In this document: positions 9,998-21,077 of the stretch, piece after piece
Layout of the letters: each line of letters begins with the position of its first letter
Position numbering within the stretch: position 1 is the stretch's first letter
DNA from: Linum tenue
Lineage: Eukaryota > Streptophyta > Magnoliopsida > Malpighiales > Linaceae
Assembly (NCBI GenBank): GCA_946122785.1
Contig: CAMGYJ010000010.1
Span: 52,514,162-52,578,161, forward strand
Length of the DNA: 64,000 nt
Direction of reading: 5' to 3'
The notes under the pieces: generated by a model
What the model was told of the DNA's origin: nothing
The model's input: only the letters and a program-made list of their open reading frames with translations
The model's database searches: none
Program-made: the position numbers and the translations under genes

Positions 9998-12900
9998 ATG
10001 GACGATATGGTTGAGCTTATTCTGCATCATGGAGGCGCGATGAATATGTCGGGGGGTGTTCCACAGTACGTTGGGGGGGTTGTCGATGTCGTCAATGTGA
10101 ATCGTGATGTCCTGTCCTACTTCGAATTGACGAAGACTTTGATTGAAGATTTGGAAAATATTTCCGTCGAGAGGCTATGGTACTTGACACCTGGGGAAAG
10201 TATGGCGACAGGATTGCATGAAATTGTGTCGGATGTGGAGGTTTTAACTGGGTTGCTGCCTTTGGTTGGAACTGGAGATATAAAGGTGTACTTTGAGGCA
10301 ACAAGGGATCTCGGAGAGCTGGGTTATATGGGAGATAATTATGGCCATTTTCCTGAAGGGGAAGATGCATCTGGCGACAATTCAGCAGCACCTGAGTTTG
10401 TTCGGCTAGAGGATGATGATGCTCAGACATCCGACGAGGAATACCATGAGATAAGAGCTGAAGCTAGGAGAAGGAATAGAAGAATGGTAGCAGATCTTGA
10501 TGGTGAAGGTAGTTCAGTGAATCAATTGTTTGCGTGGGATGTCAACCATCATGCTGACTTTGATTTGGATAGTGCTACTATTGAGGGTGGAGCTGAAGCG
10601 GAAGCTGAAACAGACTCTGTAGAGCTTGATGAGAGTGTGGAATTTGATGAGAGTGTCGAGATTGATGAGGGTATTCAAAGGGGTGCAGAACAAGTCAACG
10701 TGGACGAGGAGATCAATGCCGAAGGATCAATTGATACGGAGTATAGGGCCTCTGAGGATTCTGCCCATGTTAGAGGGAACATTGCTGAAGAAGATGGTGC
10801 TACAAGCTACGACAAGAGCTTGTGTTATGATCCCAAGTGTGATCATAACACTTTGAAGTTCAAAACCCATATGCGGTTTTTAGATGGTAATCAATTTAAA
10901 GCTGCTGTTATGAAGAATGCAATTAAAATGGGAGCTGATATTAGATGGGTTAGGAGCAGTTCGACGAGGAAGGAAGCTGTGTGTGCACAAAGGGAAGAGT
11001 ATGGTTGCATGTGGAAGGTTTATGGTAGTTGGTTTCGTGGAAAAGAAGCATTCATGGTTAAATATTCTGGGCCAGATCATATTTGCCCTCGAGCAATTCG
11101 GATTCGTGCTGCGGGTTATAAGTGGATTGCATCTGAGTACCTGGATGTTTTCCGTGTTAATCAAGCATGGAATGTTAACTTAATAGCAGCTGAATTGAAG
11201 ACCAAACACAATATCTACGTCTCTAACCAAACATGTTATAAGGCACGGCTCGAGGCTCGAAGACTGCTTTATGGTTCGCTTACTGAGGATTTCCACAAGA
11301 TTAGAGACTATATTGGCCATTTGCTGAGAGTTGACAAGAGAGGGTCATTTCTGCTGGAGGTTGATTCTGTACCTAACTCGGAGAAGGTATATTTCAAGCG
11401 TTTGTTCATTGGTTTCTCTAGTTTGGCAAAGGGGTTCTTGAAAGGGTGCAGGCCATTCTTTTGTTTGGATGGTTGTTTCTTGAAAGGGGAAGTACAAGGG
11501 ATGTTACTGTCGGCAGTTGGAAAAGACGGTAACAATCATATGTTCCCAATAGCGTGGGCAATCGTTGAATCGGAGAACAAAAATTCCTGGACCTGGTTCA
11601 TTAAAGCATTGCAAGACATTCTTCGGATCGAGGATGGTGGCGGTTGGACAGTAGTCTCTGACCAACAGAAGGTATGCATTCTGTTTTTGGTTAAATGAGG
11701 ATTGATTTGTTATAATTATGCAATTGTGTTTATGTGTTTACTTGTGGTGATTGCAGGGGCTGGTGGAAGCGCTAAATGACTGTATGCCTCATGCAGAACA
11801 TCGAAAGTGTGCTCGTCATGTCCACGCGCACTTCAGAGAAAAACACAAGAGTGCCATAGCTTCTGATCTATACTGGGAAGCGGTTTATTCATTAAATGAA
11901 CCTGACTGGAGGGCTGCTGTTGATAAATTGAAGGAACTTGGAGAGGGTGCTGATACAGACTTCATGGCCATGGAACCAGCAAGGTTCTGTAGATGTTTCA
12001 TGCAGACATTTTCCAAGAGTGACTCAGTAGAAAGCAATATTTGTGAGTCTTTCAACAACTGGATCTTGCGGTTTAGGTCATTGAGACCAATTGCAATGTT
12101 GGAGGGTATCCGAGTGGCTGTAATGACACGAATTGTCAAGAACAGAAGAATGATGGAGCGTTGGAGGGATAAATTTCCACCAGTGGCTAGGGGAAAACTA
12201 GAAAAGGCAAAGCATTTGGCTCGAATGTGCACCAGCCGCCCTTCTACAGAAGATAAGCATGAGGTAACCATAGGGGACAAAGGATTTGTGGTTAATATCA
12301 AGAATGGTAGCTGTTCATGTGGTTTCTGGTTGCTGAATGGAATACCTTGCTGCCATGCCTTTGCTTCCATAACTTACTTGCGAGGGCATCCGGAGGATTT
12401 TGTGGATGAGTATTTCTCGCTGAATCGAGTAAAATGTGCCTACATGTACCCTATCCCACCATCAGAGGGTCGACAAGCATGGCTTCCAGTGGAAGGATAC
12501 AAGGTGTATCCACCACGAATTCGTCGGATGCCTGGACGTCCAAAAACTAAGCGGAAGAGGGAGACGTGGGAGGTAACTAGGAAACCTTCTAGGGATGGAA
12601 ATGGGGAAATTGCTACTCGACATAGCCTTGTGATCACTTGCACCAACTGTGGAAAGGATGGTCACAACAAAAGGACCTGCAAGAATCCAAGGAAGCCACC
12701 AGAACCTCCAAAGAAGTCAAGAGCACCTAGGACACAAGGAAATGCACCTAGGACACAAGCTGCTGACCAAAACACCACCAACGAGGTAATTGCATTTTTT
12801 ACTTAATCGCTACACAAGTTTTTTCCTTGACAGTCATGTTTTCATTTCATTAATGTTGATTCGTATAAATTCAGCCCAAGCGAAGGAAGAAGAATAGCTG

Positions 12901-13364
12901 CTCAAAGTGTGGATCAGAGTTTCATAACGTAAGAAGATGTCCTATGAATGTTGGTATTCAAGTGAGTGAATGGTGTATGATTCGCATCAATTATGGTGAT
13001 TGAATGTAGTGTGAACCTGTGAATGTTTAGGGAATGTAGGTTTTCATGGAATGTTTGGCTTTATGTAGGCTCCTCATGTTGGATCATCCAGTAGGCATGT
13101 AACAGATAGGGAAATGAGGATGGCAATGCGCGGAATTGGAACTTATATTGATGAGGCGACAGGCAACATGTATGCTAGGGTAAGGTTAATTGTTTGTCTA
13201 TTAACATACATCTAATGTTTTAAGTTAGTAAGATGCTAATTCGTTGTTTTTGGCAGATGAGTACGAGGGTTCAAGGGGCTGGTGGACATGTGCAAGCTAC
13301 TGCACCAGATGTGCCTGCAGTAGGTGCTACACAGCCGCCTGCTACTCAGCCAGAGACGCCTTAG
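9998..13364 (+). CDS. MuDR-type MULE transposase, 5 exons, 1002 residues
   Basis: Exons by GT-AG signals and phase: 9998-11671, 11757-12785, 12875-12961, 13069-13179 and 13257-13364. All junctions fall between codons and no stop interrupts the 1002 codons. Domains in order: an N-terminal MuDR/PB1-like region (about 1-110); an acidic linker (130-280); a MuDR zinc/DNA-binding region (about 288-370); the MULE catalytic domain with D491 (CLDGCF), D555 (SDQQKG, across intron 1) and E655 (NICESFNN) as the DDE triad; a SWIM zinc finger (CSCG...CCHA, about 744-758); a CCHC zinc knuckle (CTNCGKDGHNKRTC, about 853); and a second knuckle in exon 3 (CSKCGSEFHNVRRC). It should cut and insert DNA at the TIRs. 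The ATG chosen gives the usual HHGG start of the family. It lies just inside the left TIR, which probably drives it. Confidence 0.92.
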
Positions 13365-13812
13365 GAAACTAGAAGAATGTTGGTAGATTAGGTTGTAGGA
13401 AACTCCACGACTTTTGTAATTTTGTACATGGTTGCACATGTTAGCACATGTTTTATTTGTGGAGTAGTAGGAACCTATTTTGTACATGCTAGGACACGCA
13501 GGAAGCTTCGAGTCACTCTTTTGCTAGGTTGTTAGAATCAAAACTTATGCCACACCAACGATTCTGCCTTATTTTGTACATGCTGTACATGCTAGGACAT
13601 GTTAAAAGCATCTAGTGACTCTTTTGCTAGGTACTCAGAATCCCAACTTATGGCACATCCTGTTGATTAATCCTTATTTTGTACATGCTACTGCTATGAC
13701 ATGTTATAATGATGGTGATTGCAAGTTTGGTTGATGTACTGACTCGGTTAAAACGAAACGCTTTATTCAATCTCCACTACAAACACCATTCCTCTTCCTC
13801 ATGAAATCTCCA

Positions 13813-14301
13813 TTACATACGAAGTGGTCCACACACGATTACAACAACGACTACGAATAGCACACAAAAACAGCATAAATTCATCCTATTTTGAAGGCCA
13901 TAAACTGTGTGTCTCATCTTTCGCAGTTCGAGACAAATTGCAGAATTCAGTTCGGCAAGCTTCAATTTCAGTTCATGATACTCTTCCATCAATCCATCAA
14001 CCCTCGAGTCACTATCCGGCTCGTCATCAACCCATCGGAAAAAATGGCAACTCTTTTTGTCATCCTACAGAAATGGAAGAGGTGAATCGAGATCAAGTTG
14101 GTCGAAACAAAGATTTAAAGGTGGATTTCAACCTACCTTCCAATATGGACAGGAGAAGAACATTCTTCCAGGATTCAAGCTAGTGCGAGATGTATTGATC
14201 ACACAAGGGGCTTTGTGCACTTTACAACGAATGGTGCCTGTGTTCGTCGAACGGGAAGAAGTGGAACCTTCGTCGGCGTTTTTCGCAGATCTCCTCGACA
14301 T
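13813..14301 (-). CDS. GRF zinc-finger protein with C-terminal membrane anchor, inside MULE
   Basis: Two exons on the minus strand: 14301-14137 (55 codons) and 14064-13813 (83 codons plus stop), joined across a 72-bp GT-AG intron; total 138 residues. Residues about 26-66 form a GRF-type zinc finger: CKVH (C26, H29), TSRTSLNPGRMFFSCPYW (C50), and CHFFRWVDDE across the junction (C61). A Leu/Glu/Lys-rich likely coiled coil (about 78-115) and a very hydrophobic tail (CCFCVLFVVVVVIVCG) follow. The ATG at 14301 is preferred over an in-frame one at 14535, which lies in the TIR and would add an Arg-rich stretch from a CGG-type repeat. Small GRF-plus-TM proteins are a large plant family of unclear function. 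Here the gene is enclosed by MULE TIRs and convergent with the transposase. Confidence 0.8.
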
Positions 14302-14479
14302 GTCTCTTTCTTTCTCCCTTCGGCAGCGACAGCGACAGCGACTTCGGCGGAGGCGGCGGCAGAGGCGGCGGCGGAGGCGGAGGCGCTGGGCTAATCTTTC
14401 CTTCTCAACAACATCGTAGGCGGCTGGAGGAAGAGAGGAGAGGATAGGACGAAGAAGATGAAGAATGGGGGTTAGGGCA

Positions 14480-14799
14480 GGGGTTAGGGTAAACCCGCTG
14501 CGTTTTGTGGGATTTTTTTTTTTTTTCGTCTTCAAATTAAGAAAATACCTAATAGGTGGAAATTAAATGGGCTAGGTGGTAATTAATTTTTTTTTTTTTT
14601 TTTTTTTTGCTGAGTTGGCGGTGACATGGCGCGTTGACCGTTAGTCAACGCGTTTGACCGTCGAAGTTAACGGTCAACAGTCTGATTTGGCCAAATTGTT
14701 TACTTTGGTGTATAGTTCGGGCCATAATGTTATAGATCTAAAAGATTGGCCAGGATGTTTACTTTGGTCAAAGTTCAGGCCATACGAAAATATTAACCC
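14480..14799 (-). repeat. Right terminal inverted repeat of the MULE
   Basis: Reverse complement of 9131-9441, with a longer T-run near 14587-14608. It faces inward toward the GRF gene and is the likely promoter side for it. Confidence 0.93.
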
Positions 14800-14829
14800 T
14801 TAAATTTATGAGGAATTCTGAAAATAAAA

Positions 14830-15166
14830 ATGAATCAATGAGATTCTTGTCGTTGCTATTTCAAGAATCGTCGCTAAGTTTGTCGTTAAAGATAGGTTTG
14901 CAGGGGTTTTAGAACGTCGCAAAAACACATCCAATGGCAGCAAAATACACCATTAAAGAAGACCAATCGCGACCATTTAAACCGTCGCTAAAACGGCTGC
15001 TAAGACATTCACCAGCGATTTTGCTGACCGCAGTGGTAATTTTCAGGCAGTCGTCCTTGCGACGGTTTTGCAGGGGTTATAGCAACCGAAGTCGGGTTCC
15101 TTAGCGATGGTTTTTTCGTCGCTAAATGTAAAAAAGACCCTGCTGTAAGTGGTTTATTTTGTAGTG
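14830..15166 (-). mobile_element. CACTA (EnSpm) terminal fragment
   Basis: Read on the minus strand, the segment begins CACTACAAAATAAACC at 15166. This is the classic CACTA terminus, followed by repeated subterminal motifs of the form TTTAGCGACG / CCGTCGCTAA in both orientations. No matching opposite end or transposase is present, so this is a remnant; the inner boundary is approximate. Confidence 0.7.
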
Positions 15167-15169
15167 CCA

Positions 15170-16303
15170 GGGGTTTGTTTGATGATATTTTTGGCACTTT
15201 CCTGGGAAGACAGAAAACGTACAAGATACAGCTAAGGCCTAAGAGAGAGGATCAGATAGGATAAGTTTGTCCAAAACAAAATCAAATAGGATAAGCGGAA
15301 GCACCAAAAAAAAAAAATCTAGCAAGAGGTAAAAAAAAATAGACTCGTATAACGAATTCTTGATTGTTATGGTTAAAGGTTAATGATCCCTTTCAAATCA
15401 ACAGTCGGATCCAAAACATTTGTATTCCCATTAAATATAAATTATTTTACTACCATTAACTCATTAAGTTAAAGCATTTTTATTTTCTAATAAGAATACA
15501 AAAATAAATGATCATCATGCTTTACGTACATCCCTAATCCCACACCTATAGATGAAATTTATGTATATGTGGGATCTAATCTAACAATATGGACCTTTTT
15601 ATGAACACCATGAATTTGATTACATAAAAATTATATTACAAATAAAAATCAAATTCCCTAAAACCATGAAGTAAACGACAGTCTTTTCTTCGGCTAAAGA
15701 TAGTTATGCAGCCATCAATAATTAAATCTGGACCTTTTATTTATAAAATCCAGATCTAAGGATGGAGATTTAAAGACTATTTTTATTTTCTCTAACTTTC
15801 TTAATAGACTTATATCTTCTTCGTTTTAACTCAGATTTAATTTTATTTTTTTTGCACAGATGGAACGAGTTCGTTGTGTTCTACAAAATGAGACATATTT
15901 TCAATATTTTTTGAGAAATTTTTTTTTTTGCCTCTCGATACCAACTGCATATCATATGGTATCTTCTTCATTTTTTATTCGTTTTTGAAACGTTTGCACA
16001 GAAGGAACGAGTTCATCATGATCTATTGGATGTACAAATTTCTGAGTGAAAAAATTGCAGGACCAAAAAATATCACACAATACCACTCTGGTACGGGGTG
16101 GTATCTTGTGGTATACAATGTTAATAGTCGTAAATGACAGTTAATATACTTATACTATCATGCATTCGACCATCCTACATTCTTGGTTTCTTCATACCAC
16201 CATGATACGCTTTTCAAACCATAGGTATGCTCTTATTTCAATATCAGTCAGTCAATACCATATGGTATAGACTGGTAAAAAATGACTCAATTTTTTTTGT
16301 TCG
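15170..16303. other. Intergenic, AT-rich
   Basis: No gene found. Two loosely similar stretches carry 'TTTGCACAG(A/T)(T/A)GGAACGAGTTC' near 15853 and 15993, so a short degenerate dispersed repeat may lie here. Confidence 0.5.
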
Positions 16304-16312
16304 AAAAATATA

Positions 16313-16837
16313 GGGTTAATATTTTCATATGGCCTGAACTTTGACCAAAATAAACATCCTGGCCAATCTTTTTGATCTATAACATCCTGGCCCGAACTAT
16401 ACACAAAAATAAACAATTTGGCCAGATCCGACTTTTGACCGTTAACTTGGACGGTCAAACGCGTTGACCGTTAGTCAACGCGCCATGTCACTGCCAAGTC
16501 AACATAAAATATTTAAAATAATTCACAATTTCCACACATTCCCTAAATTTAAATTATTATAAATTAGAAAAATCATCTAATACCTTAGTTAAACCAAAAA
16601 TAAAAAACGAAAAAAATTAAATATTTGTCAGATCTTCTGACTTGGCAGTGACGAGGCAGTGACGTGGCGAGTTGGCCGTTAGTCAACGCGTTTGACCGTC
16701 CAAGTTAACGGTCAAACATCGGGTTTGGCCAAATTGTTTATTTTGGTGTATAGTTCAGGCCAGGATGTTATAGATCGAAAAGATTGGCCAAGATGTTTAT
16801 TTTGGTCAAAGTTCAGGCCATACGAAAATATTAACCC
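16313..16837. mobile_element. Non-autonomous MULE (525 bp) related to the 9131 element
   Basis: The ends are GGGTTAATATTTTCATATGG and the reverse complement of GGGTTAATATTTTCGTATGG. The outer ~180 bp of each arm closely follow the TIR of the large MULE, including the paired TTGAC motifs. The centre is AT-rich and non-coding. A perfect 9-bp target duplication, AAAAATATA, sits at 16304-16312 and 16838-16846. It has no transposase and is a plausible substrate of the neighbouring autonomous element. Confidence 0.9.
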
Positions 16838-16846
16838 AAAAATATA

Positions 16847-19140
16847 TCAAAGTGGATATTATTTTGAAGAGCACATTTAATATGATCTAACTGTGCAAAA
16901 AAATTAAATTTCGACTTAAAACGAGTGAGAAATCGTCCGTCAAAGATTAAGGAGGGAAAATCAAAAGCTTTCCAGGAGAGAGAAGGATGCTAATGTCATG
17001 CCGATGTGGACGGGTTACTCATAGAGTCATAGTTACTCACCATAAGGTTACTTGATCCTTTCCCCTTTTCTTCTCATGGATTGAATGAAGCCCTAATACG
17101 ACACGAGTCTTCTCTTGGATTATTTCACATGCATTTCGTTTTAAGGAAAAGTGTCTCTACGATTTCGGCTTCGTTACATTATTAAAGATATACAACATAG
17201 CAAAAAGCTCGGGAATTGCATGCTAGGTGCATTCAACTTCATTTTTATAAGAGTGATAGAAGTATATTTTTTAGTTACTGTTTAAGAGATTTGAATTTGG
17301 TACATTCACATTCAAGATTAGTGGTATTACAATTACATCAACTCTTTGTTTGTAGGCACATTCAAATTCTTGGAGAATTTTGACTACTTCAACCATATAT
17401 AACATAATGTAATAATTAATGGTGATCAACGTGGATTATATGATCTACAATAAAATAGATTTATAGCAGTCAAGTGTATTTATCATTATAAGTGATTTAT
17501 ATGCCCTATAGTCATAGAGTGGCACACAAATATGTGTTGTTTGATGTCAGTAATTCTAGTTAAGGGCAGATGTTAGCGATAAATATTATCAATTGCAAAT
17601 TTAAGAATTTGTGGCAAATATCTTTATTGTTAAATTCACATTTTGAAAGAAGTTAAGAATCATGTGATTAGAAACATGCAACCAACCATGTCTTCTATGC
17701 ATTTATATATGTTTTTATAGTGAAATGAAACTTGTTTGGAGATTGGTTGTCAGTATATACTATATACTCCTCCACTATACTTTATTCTTCATTTAAGATA
17801 TGCACATGAATAAAATTTATAGTGAGGAATAATTTTATGTTCGACTTTGAGATATTAGAGACAACCAAATAACTATAATGTTTTCCTAACACAAATGACA
17901 TTAAGTAGATAAAATTATAGGGCCGAAAATCCAGAGTTTTGCTTTTGCACTCAAAGGAAGAAAGGGTTAACGACTGTTAGTGGTGCGTTAAAGCACTTTC
18001 AACGCAACTCTCATCCAATTCACAATACTCTTTCTAATTTCAATATTTTTAATGATTGTTAGCTTGTGGTATCCTCGAACTAATTTCAACTCGATTTGGT
18101 CTTTCACCAGACACTAAGAAGCGAGTTGGACAGAAACAGAGAGCAATAAGATCACATGAAAAATAGGTAAAGCCCAACCACTGGTATTGATATTTTAGGT
18201 GGACTAAATGCTCGGACTAGCTGGTGTCTTCTTCACCACGTTTCATTTGAAGCCGATGTTGTGCACCGAAACCTGCCCTTAGCAAGTTAGTATCATCCAC
18301 AAAACGGTTATGTTGCTATCAAGAAATTCCCCTGCAAGGTCCTAAGCAAATCCATTGATTTGCTTAAGATTATTTATTCACGCCCTCTTCTTGATTTGGG
18401 TTCATGTTGGTTCTTTAGCATATTTGGTGCATGCGTTACTCGTTCTTTTCTTACCGGATGTAGATTATATAATGATTTGTTGAAGGAAGAAAGTAGATAA
18501 GAGATAGAATGGTCGCTTTTGTAATACGAGTGTAAATATCGGTTCATTAGTAGACTAAAAAATTAAATCAATCACACTCTTCTTATGACTATCATTTTAT
18601 TTGGTTAATTGACACTAGCTACATTGATATGCTCTAAAGCAGGTTTGGGCTGAGGAGGAAGCTCGACTCTAGGGACCGGAGGCAGTTCAGGCTTGGGAAG
18701 CTCCAGCATCAGAAAACGTTATGATAATTTTTATGTTTTATTTATTGTTATAATGAGGTGAAATTTATTGTTAATTATTTTTTATTTGCAACGTTACTTA
18801 TATATGAAAGTTGACTGTCACATAAAAAAAGTTAATAATGGAATATAACAGTAGATGATAATTATAAGTGAAATTAAATAATTTTAATAGTAAACGTGAA
18901 ATATTTTAGTAAACCCAGTTACCGAACTTACAATTTACCCAATAAGCAGTGGACCAACCTATTCTCTACCTCTTAGCTTCCTACAAGTTTAACCTAGCTA
19001 ATAATTGTGTATAAGAAGGAAATGAAGACATCCACGTTTTGAGATCCTAAAACCAAGCCGATCCCAAAGCTTCTCCTAATGATTTATCTCAGTGAAAGTC
19101 ATTCCCCCATCTTTTCCGCATCAAGTCATCTCAACCCAAA
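16847..19140. other. Intergenic with one gene fragment
   Basis: AT-rich, no intact gene. The only recognisable content is the 73-bp PELPK fragment listed separately at 18640-18712. Confidence 0.6.
18640..18712 (-). pseudogene. Fragment of a PELPK-type gene
   Basis: Read on minus, this encodes LELPKPELPPVPRVELPPQP, which matches residues about 38-57 of the PELPK1-like gene at 130-849 (MPELPKPELLPPVPKLELPPLP). The nucleotide match covers about 73 bp and then stops abruptly on both sides, with no start or signal peptide. It is either debris of a second PELPK gene (these often occur in clusters) or a copy moved by a transposon. Confidence 0.75.
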
Positions 19141-19149
19141 ATATATATA
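19141..19149 (+). promoter_or_regulatory. TATA box of the PMEI-like gene
   Basis: A run reading ATATATATAAC lies about 90 bp upstream of the ATG at 19234, followed by a CT-rich stretch and an A-rich leader. Confidence 0.55.
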
Positions 19150-19233
19150 ACCTCTCTCAAACCCAAAACAAAATTCCAAATAATACATACTAATTACCCC
19201 CCACAAAAAACAAAGAACACAATTAAGAAAAAA

Positions 19234-19785
19234 ATGATACGGAGCACAATCTTCCTTGTCCTCCTCCTGACACTCTACCCGATCCCCATCCAAATCCAAG
19301 CGACACCGAGCATCCCAAACATCCTGGGCAACAACCTCATCGACCAGACATGCAAGAAAACCCCTTACTACGACCTCTGCATCCAGACCCTCGTCTCCTG
19401 CCCTGAGTCCTTCCACACCGACCTCGAGGGCCTCGCCAAGATCACGGTGGGCGCCATCGCCCACAAGGCCTCCGCTGCCCTCCGACGAATCGAGACCATC
19501 CTCGCCAAGAAGGAACATTCCAAGCCGGCGGTCAGGGAGGCTCTTAACGCCTGCGCCTCAAGGTACCGTGCTGTGGTGGAGCAGGACGTCCCCGAGACGC
19601 TCATGTCGCTGAGGACAGGGAACTACAAGTTCGCCAGCCGGGGGACGAATGATGCTGCCACGGAGGCCATGTCGTGCGAGGAGGATTTCGCGGCGGGGGA
19701 GTCGCCCTTGTCCGACTTGAACGTGGCTGTGCATGACGTGTCCGTCGTGGCGGCTGCCATCGTTCAGGCTGTGATAGAGAGCTGA
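19234..19785 (+). CDS. Pectin methylesterase / invertase inhibitor (PMEI, C/VIF-like)
   Basis: Intronless gene of 183 codons, markedly GC-richer than its flanks. A signal peptide covers about residues 1-23, so the product goes to the wall or vacuole. The mature part begins with the family hallmark LIDQTCKKTPYYDLCIQTL, whose two cysteines (40 and 49) form the first disulphide. C107 and C148, 41 apart, match the second conserved pair, and there is one extra Cys at 56. The rest is the Ala-rich four-helix bundle expected of PMEI domains (DLEGLAKITV, CASRYRAVVEQ, DLNVAVHDVS). Such proteins bind either pectin methylesterase or acid invertase; sequence alone does not tell which. The short, compact C/VIF-like shape slightly favours an invertase inhibitor. 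Confidence 0.9.
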   Translation: MIRSTIFLVLLLTLYPIPIQIQATPSIPNILGNNLIDQTCKKTPYYDLCIQTLVSCPESFHTDLEGLAKITVGAIAHKASAALRRIETILAKKEHSKPAVREALNACASRYRAVVEQDVPETLMSLRTGNYKFASRGTNDAATEAMSCEEDFAAGESPLSDLNVAVHDVSVVAAAIVQAVIES

Positions 19786-21077
19786 TGGAGTTTGGGGAAC
19801 TTGATTTTTTTTTTTTTTTTGCTGCTTTTTTTTTTTGTGAGTGTTCTTGTTTACTGATTTGGTGTTTGAAGTTTTGATTTTGGATTGTTTTGGTTCGGTT
19901 TGTTTTCTTTCTCCTTTTTTTTTTATGTAGTGAGTAGTTTTGTTGTGTTCATGACAAATTATCATGCATGGTTGGTGTGTTTGCCTAGTTAAATGAATTT
20001 CTTTCTGGTTTTGGCCTCTTGAGTTGTTGGTTGGAATTCTTGATTTGCTATGTTGCTTGGATTTATTTATGAAAATGTGAGCAATAACAGAATGGATAGT
20101 AAAACCACACTTACAAAATCACGTAACGACCACTAACATACGATGATCAAAGAGAGCAACAATATCGTTGTGTACTTGGTGATATAAAGTGTCCCTTATG
20201 AGGTAGACAGTCGACTAGAAAATTAGCCTTTTTGTACGTATGAACTATTCGAGCTTCACAATTTCTACGTATGAGTTTTTGAAACACCAAGACAAGATTG
20301 GCATGCTAATGATAGGGATGACCGAATATTTGGAGCAGAGCCATGCAACCAACGTGGTCTTGGAGTGAAGCTGGAGCTCGACTTGTTTTCGTCCGACATC
20401 CCAAGCTAAAGAACCTGTTTTGAAATTGATTGTAAAATTTCATGTTATCCATTAAGTTTTAGTTCGACTAATTTCAACAATTTAATTAGGGTTCAGACAA
20501 TTGTCAAAGTAGAAAATGCTCACACCATCACATCTAACTTGTGTAGCTTCCAGAGTTAGTTCTCTATTCCAGACCAAGAGTTCTCGTCTGTCAGGTTAAA
20601 CATCAACTTGACCATTGAACTCGTTCGTATGTCCACATTGAACAATCTAATTTTGAAGCAATTGTTAGACAACCCACCAAACTATTTAGAATGGGTTCTA
20701 TGCTAGCCATTCAATCACACTTATAGTTATCACAACTTCGACATCAACTTCTGTTACTCGAGGGGATCTTCTTCAACAAGTTTGAAATCTCTCGATTCCC
20801 CGCAATACAAATCGTTTAGCACCAAAGAAGAGATTTTGTGTAGCTAATATGATACATCGGGGCGAATATCGATTACAAATCAGAAGGCCATATGATAAGA
20901 ATGATAATATTAGCTGCAAAAAAAGGGGATAAGAGCTAAACAGAAGCTTGAGTCCCAAAGGGAAAAGGGGGGCGAGAAAAGGAAGCCGCCGCTATAAGAT
21001 TTATCTTCCATCAGGGGAGTGGGGAAGTTTGTAAGCACTCAAGAGTAAAAGCAAGCACAGATGTTATCTACAGAACT
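19786..21077. other. 3' flank of the PMEI gene and intergenic spacer
   Basis: Begins with long T-runs (19805-19836, 19915-19923) in the PMEI 3' region. No further gene. The last part (about 20980-21077) is probably the 3' untranslated region of the convergent CDP-diacylglycerol synthase. Confidence 0.55.

Larger units (their letters stand above)
9131..14799 (+). mobile_element. Autonomous-looking Mutator-like element (MULE), 5.67 kb
   Basis: The element starts GGGTTAATATTTTCGTATGG and ends with its reverse complement. The terminal inverted repeats are about 311 bp (9131-9441) and 320 bp (14480-14799); most of the length difference is in a poly(A/T) tract. It is flanked by a perfect 9-bp target duplication, TTAAATTTA, at 9122-9130 and 14800-14808, the size expected for Mutator. 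Inside are two convergent genes: a complete transposase on plus (9998-13364) and a GRF zinc-finger protein on minus (13813-14301). Intact termini, a perfect target duplication and an unbroken transposase together point to a young, possibly active copy. The convergent two-gene layout recalls maize MuDR, although the second gene is unrelated to mudrB as far as I can tell. Confidence 0.93.

Noticed and set aside
14302..14535. N-terminal Arg-rich extension of the GRF protein
   Set aside because: Encoded by a CGG/CAG-type repeat and the MULE terminal repeat; the inner ATG at 14301 gives a normal GRF protein start.
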